DNA of 64,000 nucleotides, from assembly GCA_900239685.1 (NCBI GenBank), contig OENT01000531.1:1-64000 (forward strand), read 5' to 3'. Positions within the stretch are counted from its first letter, which is position 1. Every line of letters starts with the position of its first letter. The translations under genes were made by a program, and so were the position numbers. Origin of the DNA: Rotaria macrura (Eukaryota; Rotifera; Eurotatoria; Philodinida; Philodinidae). The notes below the pieces were generated by a model. The model worked only from the letters and a program-made list of their open reading frames with translations. It did no database searches and was not told the origin of the DNA. Shown in pieces: positions 21,684 to 32,566 of the stretch.

Positions 21684-22449
21684 TCATTGTAGATACAATA
21701 CGTCCTCGTCATCTGAGAGGTTTAGGCTTGCGTCACGTGTAAGTGTTGGTTCCGGTGTTTGGTGGATCGTGTTTTGTTCGGATGGCACTGTCAGTTGGTT
21801 GCGCGACGTGCTGGTGCTATTGGGGAATTGAATACGATTCACCTCGTTGTTTGATGTGCTTGTGGGTCTGATGATTGTTGGTGGCGTCGTAGGCATTTGA
21901 TTTAACTCGAATAACCACTGTCGATGTTCACGGCTGGCGACAGTCCTTCGCGTACCAGCTCCTGCTGGGTTCGGTTCTGGTCGGTTGTTTGCTCGTCGAC
22001 CTGTGTATCGTTGATGGTTTCGGATTGGACCACTTGTAGTGCCTGTTCGAAGAATATGAATATTCGCAGAGTGAGACATTGGAGTGGAGTGGTGGTAACC
22101 GTAGCGTTGTGATGTGCCATCTGTACGCCTTTGAGTTGTAAGGTTGTCCATGACGGATCTCATTGTTGTTTCTTGTGTCCTGCCGGTAACGAAGAAATCA
22201 GCAGATGGGACCCACATGGCTTCCCTGTTTTCTTGCAAGCATAGAGATGATATGAACCATGTGCGTTGGCATGCGTAATGGTGGTCCGCCTTCAAACCGC
22301 CTCGGGGGACCATTTAGAGTTGGATCTACCATACGAAGCCGAACATCATCTGGCGATAATGCTCCGGAGAATGGAATCAGGGGTACAAGAGCACCATCTT
22401 CCACTTCTCCATCATTGTGATTATCATATCTTTGGTTTGTACGAGACAT
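21684..22449 (-). pseudogene. Unrecognised protein-coding region with frameshift
   Basis: Two overlapping minus-strand frames (22,449-22,198 and about 22,260-21,684) read as one protein of roughly 240 residues broken by a frameshift near 22,200-22,260. The start context follows an intron-like acceptor (TTTTAG then ATGTCTCGT), so the first ATG may lie in a second exon. The N-terminal part includes PLIPFSGALSPDDVRLRM. The rest is polar and low-complexity, rich in Thr, Arg, Asn and Pro, ending LSDDEDVLYLQ and a stop. Base composition is clearly more GC-rich than the flanks, which supports past coding. No domain is recognised. A decayed regulatory or capsid-like protein of a mobile element is possible but unproven. 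Confidence 0.4.
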
Positions 22450-22899
22450 CTAAAATGATGTGGAAACAAAATTCAGTGTGTATTTAAGCAACATCTTTAA
22501 GGACACGCATGATAGCTCAACTGATGTGAAAAAGCAGGCTAAGATGTTTCCACCTTAGCTGTTCAACAGATGATCTGCTGTTTGAAATAATGGCGATCGC
22601 ACATATATAGTGTGTCATCGCGATTTTGTCCTTGCATCTGACGAATCATTTGCTAGCCCCATTGTGTAGAAAAAATGCCATCGTGTCTGGCCAATTGACT
22701 ACTTTCCTTATATAGCCAATCAAAGCGCTCTAGCATAATCTCCAATACAATTCGTGGACAAATATTTTTCTTAGACTGTTCCTTATACGGTATTCGTCCA
22801 TTGACGTAACAGATATCATTCCATCAGCTAAGGCCTCTCGCTGAAAAATGTTTTTCAAAGAAAAAATCAATAAAAATGCCCATCCCTAACCGAGCGTAA

Positions 22900-23640
22900 A
22901 CAGCAGAACGCCAATAACCCGGGTACATTTTTATGATTCGGGTTTTTCCAAGCAGACAAGAATTTCGAAACACGCGTTCAAACGCCACAAAAAATAATTG
23001 TTTTGGTGTCTAAACGCGCGTTTTAAGAAGTGATCGTGTAATTCCTTTTGATTTTGATTTTCTGAATTTAAACACGGTCAAAATTTTTCGTACGAAAATA
23101 TCTATCCGCGAAAACCATTGAATACCTTATTTTGCTAGCGTGTAAACGCGCAATTTCTGGAACTTGCGAGTTTACGATTTCAATATCTTAATATCAAACA
23201 ATTTCCAGTAGCGTTTATTTCTCCGTATTCACAGCATAATATAAGTTACGTGATAATATCCAAAACATACACAATGGCAGCGTGAAAACATCCATTAATT
23301 TTTAGCGTGCTCCTTCTGGAAAAAGTAAGCGTCATTACATTAACAATTTTAGATCTTGAGCGTTTTCTCCTCCGAAATTTATCACTCTACTTGTATCCAC
23401 GATTCGTTAGCGTTTTCACGGCTCTTAAATTATGCTAAGATATTTTCTGTGCGCACGCATGCTTAGTGTTGAAAGAATCCTATCGTTTAAACGCGTGCGT
23501 AGAAAAAATGCTCTATCAATGATAGAAACCCACTAATATCATCGTTAAAACGCCAATTTGTTTCGCACAAATTAGGACGCATCACTTAAACGCACAAAGT
23601 GTGGAATTCTGCCCCATTTTCACACTCTCCTTTTATCTGT
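22900..23640. repeat. Cluster of TTTAAACGCG-type motifs
   Basis: At least ten variants of GTTTAAACGCG or AGCGTTTT occur in 740 bp (e.g. GTCTAAACGCGCGTTTTA near 23,010, GTGTAAACGCGC near 23,145, GTTTAAACGCGTGCG near 23,487, ACTTAAACGCAC near 23,585). The spacing is irregular, 40-140 bp. It may be a worn satellite or a cluster of binding sites upstream of the minus-strand ORF at 22.4 kb. The CCAAGCAGACAA word at 22,950 is shared with the fold-back element at 6.8 kb. Confidence 0.4.
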
Positions 23641-23949
23641 GTTAAAACTATTGAAACGATAGTGTCATCTCAGCATTCTTCAGAGAATTTCGCTCACAAA
23701 GGGAGGTGACAAAAATTAGGAAACACTCATTTTAACTTAGAATGGGATTTTACAAATTCTTCTTCTTCGATGGGTACCGCAAGATACTTTTTATTATTAT
23801 GAAGCTCAACATAAACAACTTAAGCACATAGTAATCGGATTTATAGCTACTCAGACAGTGTAAATTTAATAAGGATATGGCGGAACAACTCAAGAAAGAC
23901 AGTAAGTCACTGTAAGAAGAATATTTCTGTAACAAGGGTGTAGGTGTAC

Positions 23950-25285
23950 ACTCAGTTTTCAAGACCAAGACACTGAAACCAATGTACCGACACCTGGGAA
24001 TCCAAAACTGACTACAACAGTCCCAACGGCTACCAGTCCATTGCGGTGATCATAAGTATCATTACACCCAACTTGATATGTTTACACAAAACGTTATGCA
24101 ACAAATGTAATTTCGTGTGTCACGAAAAATGCCAATTGATGAAATATCAGTCTCACAAAGGCACAAGTTCAATAATTGTTCTGTAATGTATACTTGATGT
24201 CGTGGCCATTGCAAAGCCGAACATCACTATCATGATAGATCAATACTCGTTCTTCAGACAACAACCATCGAAGAAGTCATCACTAGCTTTGGGAAACGCT
24301 ACAACGACGCACTTTTTGGAAAATCACATGCCAATGCAACTTGTAAGAACATACAAGGGACCAAGAAAACAATCAAGGCTGAACTTCAAAAGCAATACAA
24401 CAAAGTTAAAGAAACTATTAATCATTCATAAACTATGTGCAGTAGTTTAAATATAACCACTGAGATTTCTGATTTCATTAGCGATTTGAAGAAAGATCTT
24501 ACTATGCTCCACTCAAAATCTGTCATCGATAAGGTAACTTCTTTCATTACCAGTCTTGTAGAACTGTGGAATACTATAACGGAAAATGGTTCATCAGCTA
24601 ACGATCAATTTTGAGAACAGATGACAGATATGAAAGTGCCATCGACATCCCATGATTAAATCGATGTATCGTCTTCAGACAAAGAAATCGATGTCATGCC
24701 AAAAGGAACCATACAAAGATTGGCTAACCAATCACAATTGCAAGGATATCATGTAAATAGTTCGCAAAAAGCCATCAATAATACATACCCTAATTTCATT
24801 TTAAAATCAAACTCTTTCAATCACAATGATGAGGCAACAGAAATGGACGTTGAAAGTGATGACATTGCTAATAATCAACCAGTAGTACCTCCTAGCCCAA
24901 TATCGAATCAACAACGAATAGAGTCAGTCACTTTGCCTAATAAAATATGGAAAACAAAGTAGAATATTTCGAAACGTACACACTCGATAAATTGATTGCA
25001 GCAAGTGTTCAAAACCAAAGTAAACAGATTCGAAGAGAGCTCAGCAGTCGTCTTTCGGGAAAATCTTCCTGGCTATTGACAATCGATGAGTATTTCGAAC
25101 CATGTGAACACTTTGCTGAACTTTGTTCCAAGTGACGATCAGAATTGATAAAGATTCAGGATACGCTCTTCGAAGAAATTAACGATGAAATTTATGACCA
25201 TCAATTGAATGTTAGTAGAGTTGATTGTATGAAGCTACTCCGATTGGTTCGCAATGAAGTGTCTCATACAGAATTGTAGTTAATG
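23950..25285 (+). pseudogene. Relic of GTPase/coiled-coil family, C-terminal half
   Basis: Several plus-strand frames, broken by stops and shifts, match the C-terminal half of the gene at 38.15-39.87 kb. A Cys/His segment CNKCNFVCHEKCQL (near 24,095) aligns with CSNCNYVCHDQCGL there. A C..GHCKAEHHYH-like stretch and a long helical, Lys-rich region (about 24,260-24,600) follow. The later part (24,696-25,285) is polar, then helical (ETYTLDKLIAASVQNQSKQI). The G domain is absent. Stops and frameshifts (e.g. 24,190, 24,430, 24,960, 25,135) show it is dead. What the family does is not known to me beyond GTP binding predicted for intact members. Confidence 0.45.
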
Positions 25286-27240
25286 TCTGACTTTTGCCAA
25301 TCTGACGCTAAGGCTTATGTTGATTAGTACCACCATCGTTTGATTCTATTTTCTTGGTCATTTTCTTGTTATAAAATTATTCGATATATTCTCTAGATTT
25401 TAACTAATCAAAGTTTAAGTCTTAGTACTCGGCAAACAAAGTGTATAGCGTATAGCCTACATTAAAGATCATTATCATTAATTTGTAACAGGTGAGTTGT
25501 ATTTACAACGTGTTCTAAAGAACTTGATGAATTCGAATATTTCATGGAAATTTTCTTACCTTTCTGTGTAATTGTTCTCGTATGATAGTATCTACTATAA
25601 ACACGAACCGAAAAATTGACTTTGTCTAGGGGAATAGTCTATGTGGAGACTACTGCCTATAAAAATAGTTATAGCATTATTGTTGATAATATAATAGGAG
25701 TAGTGTTCTGTGACGTCGAGAAAATTAGTAATATATTTGCCTTTTGCGTATGGAATCCTAATGAATGAAGTCTAGTTAAACAACCTTAAAACGAATAATC
25801 TTATATACAGAACAAAATAGACAGGGACGTTTTCGTATGCTCAACATTGTTTGCTTCGTTTATCCTTTAGAAAGTCTTCGCTGCAAACTATTGCAATCAT
25901 TTGTATTCAAGTGAAATCCTTTTTGTAAAAGTGACGAAAAATGTCTTACACATTTGAGTATGATTCGCCCTACTGACATTCTCAAAAATTTCAAAGTAAA
26001 TAAACGTAAAACGGCTCTTGAATTGTAGTCGCATGCGTTCTCATACTTACACATTACATAATCAAATATTCGAGATTTCAAAATCCCAATAAACATAAAC
26101 CATATAGATCTTGAATTTGATTAAAAATATTACACGAAAATCAGATCTCATGGAGAATTTAATTTGTTGCGAAAAGTTACTTGATACTATCCCATTCTTT
26201 GTTTTGCCATAAGGAATAAAAAAGCCGTAATTCTATTTAACTTATTTCGTCTCTGAATTTCAGAAAAAACTTAAGATTTGCATGTCATTTATCATGCTAA
26301 TTCTATAGCGTATACGGTATTAATTGATATATAAATGTTTTATTTTTCTAGATTATTAGCATAAAAATATCATTTTCTCTGAGCAAATTAAAAATCAGCA
26401 TGTGAAATATTCCGCCATGAATTCATTGGGATACATGAATTCTATGAGTATTAGATTCTTTTTCAAAAACTCTGAAAATATCAATGTTGAAATTTTCAAA
26501 TGGTATATAGTTGAGAATTATGCATACTCGTAAATGTATATGGAAGGAACACATGGAAATTTGAAGTTCAACTAACAATCAATAGGCAAACAGTAGTTTT
26601 CCTTCGTTCTTCAATGAACAATTACACGAGGGTGCTAATCGTTGTCTGCATTCGAAAGTTCTCCAGCAAACATGCAGTATAATCAATCTTTCGTGCCCAT
26701 TAGTTTATGTTTCATGATAACAGAAAATGTGGGTTCAAGTCACTCGATATCATATTGACTACAGTGAACAGGGAAGCATGATACATCTGTCTATTGTTCT
26801 AGTCCTCTCTGCATTTGTTGTCTTCGTTTCTATTGATATTTGAAAGTACTGTTCAGTTCGTTATGTTGAAAAGATGCGCTCATTGCCCATTCAAATTCTA
26901 AAACATGTAGAAACCTCGATTTGCAATCCGAGTGTTATGTGTACTTGAAAAATTAAAGCTGACTGCAGATTGGTTTTGATCAAACTGTCGAAAATAATTC
27001 ACCCTTGAACGCATTAAGAACTGCCTCTTAGACACTAGGGATGCCCACTTTTCGCCCCGTAAGACGCGATGAAGAATTAGTTCTGGAGACTTTGTTTATT
27101 TTAGTTAAACCTTGTTTCATTTTATAAACTGATATTAATTATGTTATGTTTGGGTATAAATTGTTGAGCACTATGTATAAAGGGTAATAGAGCATCGTAA
27201 TGATTGCCAGTGAAATGAATACATAAACTCTATTTATTCA
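25286..27240. other. Non-coding stretch
   Basis: AT-rich, no supported gene or repeat. It may include the 3' terminal part of the Helentron, whose end I could not define. Confidence 0.4.
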
Positions 27241-27250
27241 TATCTGATTT

Positions 27251-28123
27251 TTACCCAATATATTTAAGATGACTCCCTGCAGTTCCTTTATCGAATCTAT
27301 CGATCAATTTCTCTATACTAATATCAGATGGAATATGGTGTCCATGTTTTGAATTATTGTCGAATTTGACATATGAATAAATAGGCTGACCTAAGGCTAT
27401 CGAAAGCGCCTGAATTTGAACTTCTCCAGCCCATTTTTTATCCGTAGTAGTTTTATTCACCTGTTCTTCAAATGAACAATTCAATGCCCTGCAAATGTTT
27501 TTGAAATGATCACTATTCTTAATTATTGCATTGATTGCCAATAGCCTCATTGACTGTGTTAGTTTTTCAGACCCAATCCTAATTATTGAAAGAGAATTAT
27601 ACAAAAAATTGCCATCTGAAGTTGCACGGATTCTTGCGTAAACTGAATTAAATTCTTGAACAGAATATTCTGTTTTCTGTCTGAATCTAACAGATTGATC
27701 TACATTATGCCCTGTTATATATGGCGATCTTTCAAGTGAATGACGAATTGTTTGAACTTGACTTAAAATATGATCTATGATCACAGTATTATTATTAATA
27801 TCATGTACAGAAAGAAAGTGATCAAGAATCTTTCTTGAATTTAAATCAATCATTTCATAATTCTTGAAACAAGATTCTTCGTCAGCTTCCATTGTATCAT
27901 ATTGATTATAAATGTTAAGATCTTCGAAATTAAAAGACACATCTGTATGAATTTGTTCGTTTTCATTAACGAGAAATTGAGTCACAGTTTCATGTTTTCT
28001 TATCCATATTGGTTTATGAAAACTTGTGAGACTTTCAAAATAATCAGATTTCAAGCCATTCACATTTGTGAAGCAATAGTCTATCTGTGTTTTAGCATTA
28101 GTTGAACTTTTATTTATTTTCAC
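27251..28123 (-). pseudogene. Helentron: end of EEP domain plus OTU domain
   Basis: The first residues (TQIDYCFTN ... SFHKPIW) are the C-terminal end of an EEP endonuclease (TQID..F.N ... HKPI pattern). After an acidic linker, an OTU-like domain runs through SDGNFLYNSLS, a helical part and KKWAGEVQIQALSIALGQPI. In active OTU proteases the first motif is DGNC, with Cys as nucleophile; here it is DGNF, so the catalytic Cys is replaced by Phe. The nominal start at 28,123 is not a real start; the fragment once continued from the EEP part upstream. Protease activity is therefore not expected. Confidence 0.7.
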
Positions 28124-28152
28124 AAAATCGTTTTGAAGTAGTTATAACTTCA

Positions 28153-28599
28153 TTAATGTGTTGTTTTTAAGACATCGAATGACGAATTTGGGGAATTGTA
28201 AACAGAAATGATACAAATATCATCAATTTTTATTGAGGAGTATTCAATAAGGGGTTTTGCTGAATATTCACATCTTTTGGCAATACTTTCAAACTTCAAA
28301 TGATTTTTTAAATAAGTGATTTGATCAAATGGTTTTCGTATATCATTACAATGACGTCTGTGAACAACCTTGAAACCTTCAATGTCCATACAGTCACTAG
28401 GTTTTGTCCATGTTTCAACAATACTTATCATGGAAGCAGACACAAATGATTTGTCAGATTTGACATTCAAAATATTTTTATTCAATGATTCCACATTATG
28501 GAATATCACAGAAAATCTAGCTCTTTGGGATTCTTCAGGAAATTCCAGTGAAAATTTGATCATTCTTTCGGATCTCATGGTTATAAACATCATCGCCAC
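28153..28599 (-). pseudogene. Helentron: EEP endonuclease, N-terminal part
   Basis: FHNVESLNKNILNV and SIVETWTKPSD match the EEP-family pattern N-x-x-SL-x-K and ETW (Mg-binding Glu). ICIISVYNSPNSS is the YRPP-like strand. The middle of the domain with the DFN motif is missing before the fragment at 28,123, so there has been an internal deletion. It is in frame with the helicase fragment upstream through a TAA, which suggests one polyprotein originally. Confidence 0.7.
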
Positions 28600-28644
28600 T
28601 GAATCATTATGTTCAGGTGATTTTGATGGAACGAAGTCACCAAT

Positions 28645-28998
28645 TTAATATGAACCACTTGCTTTTGTTGCTCGACTACAAGCGACGTATAATTCAGATC
28701 TTGTCATCCCCTTCTTAAGATTGACAACGACTTTTTCGTAAGTACGGCCTTGACTTTTGTATGTGGTCATGCCTTCACAAGGAACAAGAGGAAACTGTTT
28801 ACGTTCTACTTTGAAATTTGTTGACTTGGTATTTATCTGCCGTATTACTGGCTCAATCGGTGTGAGACTGAGATCAATATTTCTATTTCGCATTATATTT
28901 TGAAAGTTAGCTCTAGCTTTTCTTCCAGTTTTCTCTTCATTAAGTCTAATCCATAGTCTACATGGTACTGTCTCATTATTTTTTTTGAAGCTTCCCAT
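28645..28998 (-). pseudogene. Helentron: Pif1 helicase C-terminal motifs
   Basis: KQFPLVPCEGMTTYKSQGRT is helicase motif V-like, and ELYVACSRATKASG is motif VI (YVA.SR), as in Pif1-type Helitron helicases. These act in strand displacement during rolling-circle transposition. It ends at an in-frame TAA and continues in the same frame into the EEP fragment. A frameshift separates it from the Walker B fragment. Confidence 0.8.
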
Positions 28999-29167
28999 AA
29001 TCAGTCATTATTAATTTTCCACAAGCACCATTCACTAATCCATCTTCATTATCAAAATTGACTGTCATCACATACTTAGCGCCCACTTTCAAATCGATTT
29101 TAAGTGGTAAGCCATAAGTTTCAGTTGTTTTGAGATTCTTTACGTTCCTTAACACTTTTTCTTTTAT

Positions 29168-29500
29168 TCATGCAAGTCCATCACCAACACAAAAGTCATA
29201 AGCATTGACAGTTGCATATTCGGTGTTAAGACTAGCCAATACTTTTGTATTGTATGCATCAACTTCAGCATTAACTCTAAATATCCTTATTGCATCTTCA
29301 ACCATTTCCAAATTTTTAGTTGAAACAATTCGTGACTTTAATAATAAATTTATATCTTCAAGTGCCATGGTTCCTTTTGTTATATTACTTAATGCAACGA
29401 CAAAAGCCTTATCGTCTTTTTGTCGCATTATTTGCTGCAAGCTCGCATCGATCTGTTGAAACATAGTAAAACAAACCATTGATATTTCATCTATTATTAA
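29168..29500 (-). pseudogene. Helentron: Pif1 helicase Walker B segment
   Basis: Just after a TGA (29,501-29,503) the same frame continues LIIDEISMVC, which is the Walker B/motif II (DEIS) of Pif1 helicases, then FQQIDASLQQI and a helical stretch ending FRVNAEVDAYNTKVL. The TGA stands where a Trp or similar residue is expected, so a single transition broke the gene here. Confidence 0.8.
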
Positions 29501-30052
29501 TCATTTCAAGTCTTTCAATTTCACTCGAATTCTATTCGAAATATCGCTATCTAGTTTAACGAGTTTATGTTTGCACCGATTAACTGGTAAACTTAAAAAT
29601 GAATGCAAACTCATTCCGTCAATTAATGTTGCTGCTTTGCCAGTTGGCGCGTATATTGCAGCACGATTAGTTTCTGGATTAGATCCTGGAAGTGAATTAT
29701 AAAATCTTAGTATCGATTGATATACTGCTTTGATCAAAGTACTTTTGCCAACACCTGCACCTCCATTAATGAAATGAAAAAATTGCTTATCACCATTTTT
29801 AATCAAATTCATCACATTTAAAGTATATTTTCTTTGATTGTTATTGAGACTTCTCATCATTCGCTGATATTCAGTGTCTGGTATTATTTTGGGAAAATTA
29901 AAATGTTCGATTTTCTCAGTTCGAGTATTTATTCCCATCTCAACAATGATATCACCTTCATTATTTCCTATTTCATAAATGAGAAATTCATTTTTATCTT
30001 CATCATATTCAATATTTCTATCATCAATGTCATTTTCATTTCCTCTTTCCAT
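29501..30052 (-). pseudogene. Helentron: Pif1 helicase Walker A segment
   Basis: NNNQRKYTLNVMNLI is followed by FHFINGGAGVGKSTLIKAV, an intact Walker A (GGAGVGKST), and IYAPTGKAATLIDGMSLHS, helicase motif Ia. The reading frame is the same as the Rep-side fragment ending at 30,056 (TAA) and the Walker B fragment below, so both joins are point stops. Confidence 0.85.
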
Positions 30053-30055
30053 GTG

Positions 30056-30831
30056 TTATTCAAAAGCTTGCTCGAATTCATTGGCTTCACGATGAACATA
30101 TTGAGATCTTTTCTGATAAATCAAATCTTTATATAGTTCAAATGTCTCTTCATGATTTATATGAATAAGATTTTCTCCCTCATTACTCCATGGTAGAAAT
30201 AGCATAAGCGGCTCTCTATAATAGTTTTCAGGATCTTTCTGTATCTTATTATTTTTTTTCTTTTTCCTGTTTTTAATCCAACCTTTTCCATTTTTCATCT
30301 TTACAACAGTACTTTTTTCATCAATTTCATTGCCAATGCATCTTCGTCATCAGAATTTTCCGTAATTTGAGCATTGTCTGTTTTTTTCTATGACACATTA
30401 TACAATGAAGCAAAATCAGCCACATTTCGTCAGATCTATTAGTGTACAGATAAATCAAGCCTTCAAAAAAACATGTTTTGAATCAGGTTCCAATTTCTGA
30501 AGAATTCCATCTGATTTGAGCATAGAAATTCTATTTTCGGGTCTATTTGTATTAATGAATACATTGCTTCTGCTACTGATTGATAGAGGAATACTTAAAA
30601 TATGATAAACAGCTTCTTGTGCTGAAATTTCGCTTGAATCCAAAAATTTATTTGCAATAACTCTAAGACGTTCTTTGACTGTGTTATAGCCTTTTTTAGC
30701 TCATTCAATGCTTCCCTTAGAAGTTTAGACATTCCGTTTTCAGATTTGTTGATGTAATAAACACAGTACATTAAGCACGCATAAGGGTCAAGAATGAACT
30801 GAATGTCCATATTTGCTCTGTGCAATGACAT
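30056..30831 (-). pseudogene. Helentron: Rep C-terminal part
   Basis: Three fragments belong here. The first (30,831-30,595) has MDIQFILDPYACLMYCVYYI followed by NKSE, which holds the Rep active-site tyrosines (Y..K-type helix) and continues GMSKLLREA. The second (30,643-30,455) reads SEISAQEAVYHILSIPLSIS then SRSNVFINT. The third (30,298-30,056) reads DPENYYREPLMLFLPWSNEG. All are standard Helitron Rep-to-helicase landmarks. Frameshifts lie near 30,650 and between 30,455 and 30,300. Confidence 0.8.
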
Positions 30832-30873
30832 TATCGTTGGGTTGTATGCATTGGTTTTGATTTCATTTGGAGC

Positions 30874-31110
30874 TCATTTCAAGAATACCTTCGCCTTTTT
30901 TAATTCACTTCGAATCATTTTAATATACTCTTCCTCATTCATATTAACATGTTCCAAGTATTCTTCAAAGGTTATTGAAGTATCTTTATCTTTTGATATT
31001 TTGTTAAGTTCTTTATTTAAGTTCTGTATATTTTTATTTATCTCTTCATGTTCTTTTTCGGTAAAATTTTCATCATCACTAAATCGTTCTAAAATCATCG
31101 TTCTTCTCAC
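30874..31110 (-). pseudogene. Helentron: Rep region between HUH and Tyr motifs
   Basis: Charged helical segment ending FEEYLEHVNMNEEEYIKMIR then SELKKAKVFLK. It is followed by TGA in place of the usual Arg codon, and the frame continues APNEIKTNAYNPTIM into the next fragment. It is frameshifted relative to the HUH fragment upstream. Confidence 0.7.
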
Positions 31111-31151
31111 GGGAAAATATGGAATATCAAAACGACATTTAATCCCATTGT

Positions 31152-31643
31152 TTAGCGATAAAGAGCATGAATGTGTGGTGAACCACGTACTTGAAATTCA
31201 GTTCTGATATGTTTGTCTTCTACTCTATAGCCTTGAAATGGACCACAAGGAGCTGATAATATTTCCCATAAACATTTTAATCTATGTTCAAAATAACGCA
31301 CGCATGTTACAAGATCGTTTCTTATCAAATCGCATTTCTTTTCATAGTTCATATTTTCTGCTTCTTCTAATGTTATTTCTTTATTTTCCAACACCTGATT
31401 CAATATGACAACACGTTCTGATCACTGTGTTTCTGCTGCTGATAATATTAAAAATAGTGTTGCACATCCTAATTGTCTATTCATTGCCATAACTTGTTTC
31501 TTTTTTAGTTCCCAAAATCCTGGTGAAGATCGATTACATCTCAAGAATGTAAAAGCATCATCAGTATGTATTAGTCCATTGACATAATCATGATTAATCA
31601 TTTTTGCAACACTTACGATTTTCGTATTTTTTTGTTTTCTCAA
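31152..31643 (-). pseudogene. Helentron: Rep HUH nuclease segment
   Basis: Two in-frame pieces are split by a TGA near 31,422. The first holds SSPGFWELKKKQVMAMNRQL then GCATLFLILSAAET. The second ends EFQVRGSPHIHALYR, with the HIH (HUH) metal-binding motif of rolling-circle nucleases. The TGA follows SAAETQ, where Helitrons have Trp, so TGG to TGA is the likely change. Confidence 0.85.
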
Positions 31644-31645
31644 AT

Positions 31646-32566
31646 TTATCGAAATAGTATCAGAGAATTTTCTTGTTTGTATTTTCTTATATGTGAAAAT
31701 AACTTCGACACTCTACCACATCTTCTATCAAAAATTCTTAATTCTGGCTTAGCAATTTTAGCATAAGTCAATCTAACATTTTCTTTAATTTTTCGCTGTT
31801 TTCCACAATAAATTATAGGAAATGTAAACTCATCGACTTTAAAATCCATTAAATAAGATATCGGTCTGTTATTCGCTCCTAAAGCAAACTAAATACCAAT
31901 ATCATAATGGTCGTCAGTCTCACCATTGAACAATGTTTCAGTAGTTCCTGGGCTGATTGGTTTGTCGTCAAGTTCATTCCAATAATCATCAAAATCTTCT
32001 CCCCTATTTTCATTCTCATTAAGTTTTTTATCATCATCATTGGCAATTAAATTTTCTTTTTCATTTGGATATTCCTTAATCCAATCATTAGATATAACAA
32101 TACCTTCATCTTTATATAGTTCCTGTCCAATAAGGTATTTTACAGCTGTATGTACAACTTTCGGTCGAATTGTTTCATACATAAAAACATTCTTATTTTT
32201 CATTTGTCTCATGAGTTCGAGTTGAATCGTGTGAGTATCGCTCAACCTTATGGGTGATATTGGAACGTTTTTGTTAATATTCATTAGAGCACTAACCAAA
32301 TTACCTTTGAGACCAAATTGTTTACAAAAGTTTAAAGTTCGAATTACCGTAAAAGGAATTCTTGGTGATATCAATCTTTCTTCTAATTCAGTCAAGATTT
32401 TCAAGCAATCTGGTACTTCATAGAATGCTATCTCATTCGATAGACAAAGATTGGGTACTTTCTGCAACATGATATCCTTTCTACAAGTTCCACATAATTT
32501 AACGATTGTATTTTTGAGATAACAAACTGTGTCAATAAATTCTTTTTTTAATCCTTTGTTTGTTAA
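31646..32566 (-). pseudogene. Helentron: Helitron-like N-terminal domain
   Basis: LCGTCRKDIMLQKVPNLCLS, NEIAFYEVPDCLKILTELEE and RLISPRIPF match the conserved domain upstream of Rep in Helitrons. It runs through RLSDTHTIQLELMRQM to an acidic linker, a TAG near 31,889, then DEFTFPIIYCGKQR and RIFDRRCGRVSKLF. The upstream end is cut at 32,566 by the TTAA of the inserted element; the apparent first residues from 32,581 are element sequence. Confidence 0.8.

Noticed and set aside
27251-28599. EEP domain as part of a non-LTR retrotransposon (LINE).
   Set aside because: No reverse transcriptase follows, and the domain is in line with a Rep-helicase and an OTU domain, as in Helentrons.
28645-31889. 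Many stops in the Helentron and Rep genes are TGA or TAG where Trp is expected, which could suggest a variant genetic code.
   Set aside because: Other stops are TAA, some replace Arg, Gln or Glu, and frameshifts and deletions are also present. Simple G-to-A and C-to-T decay explains them.
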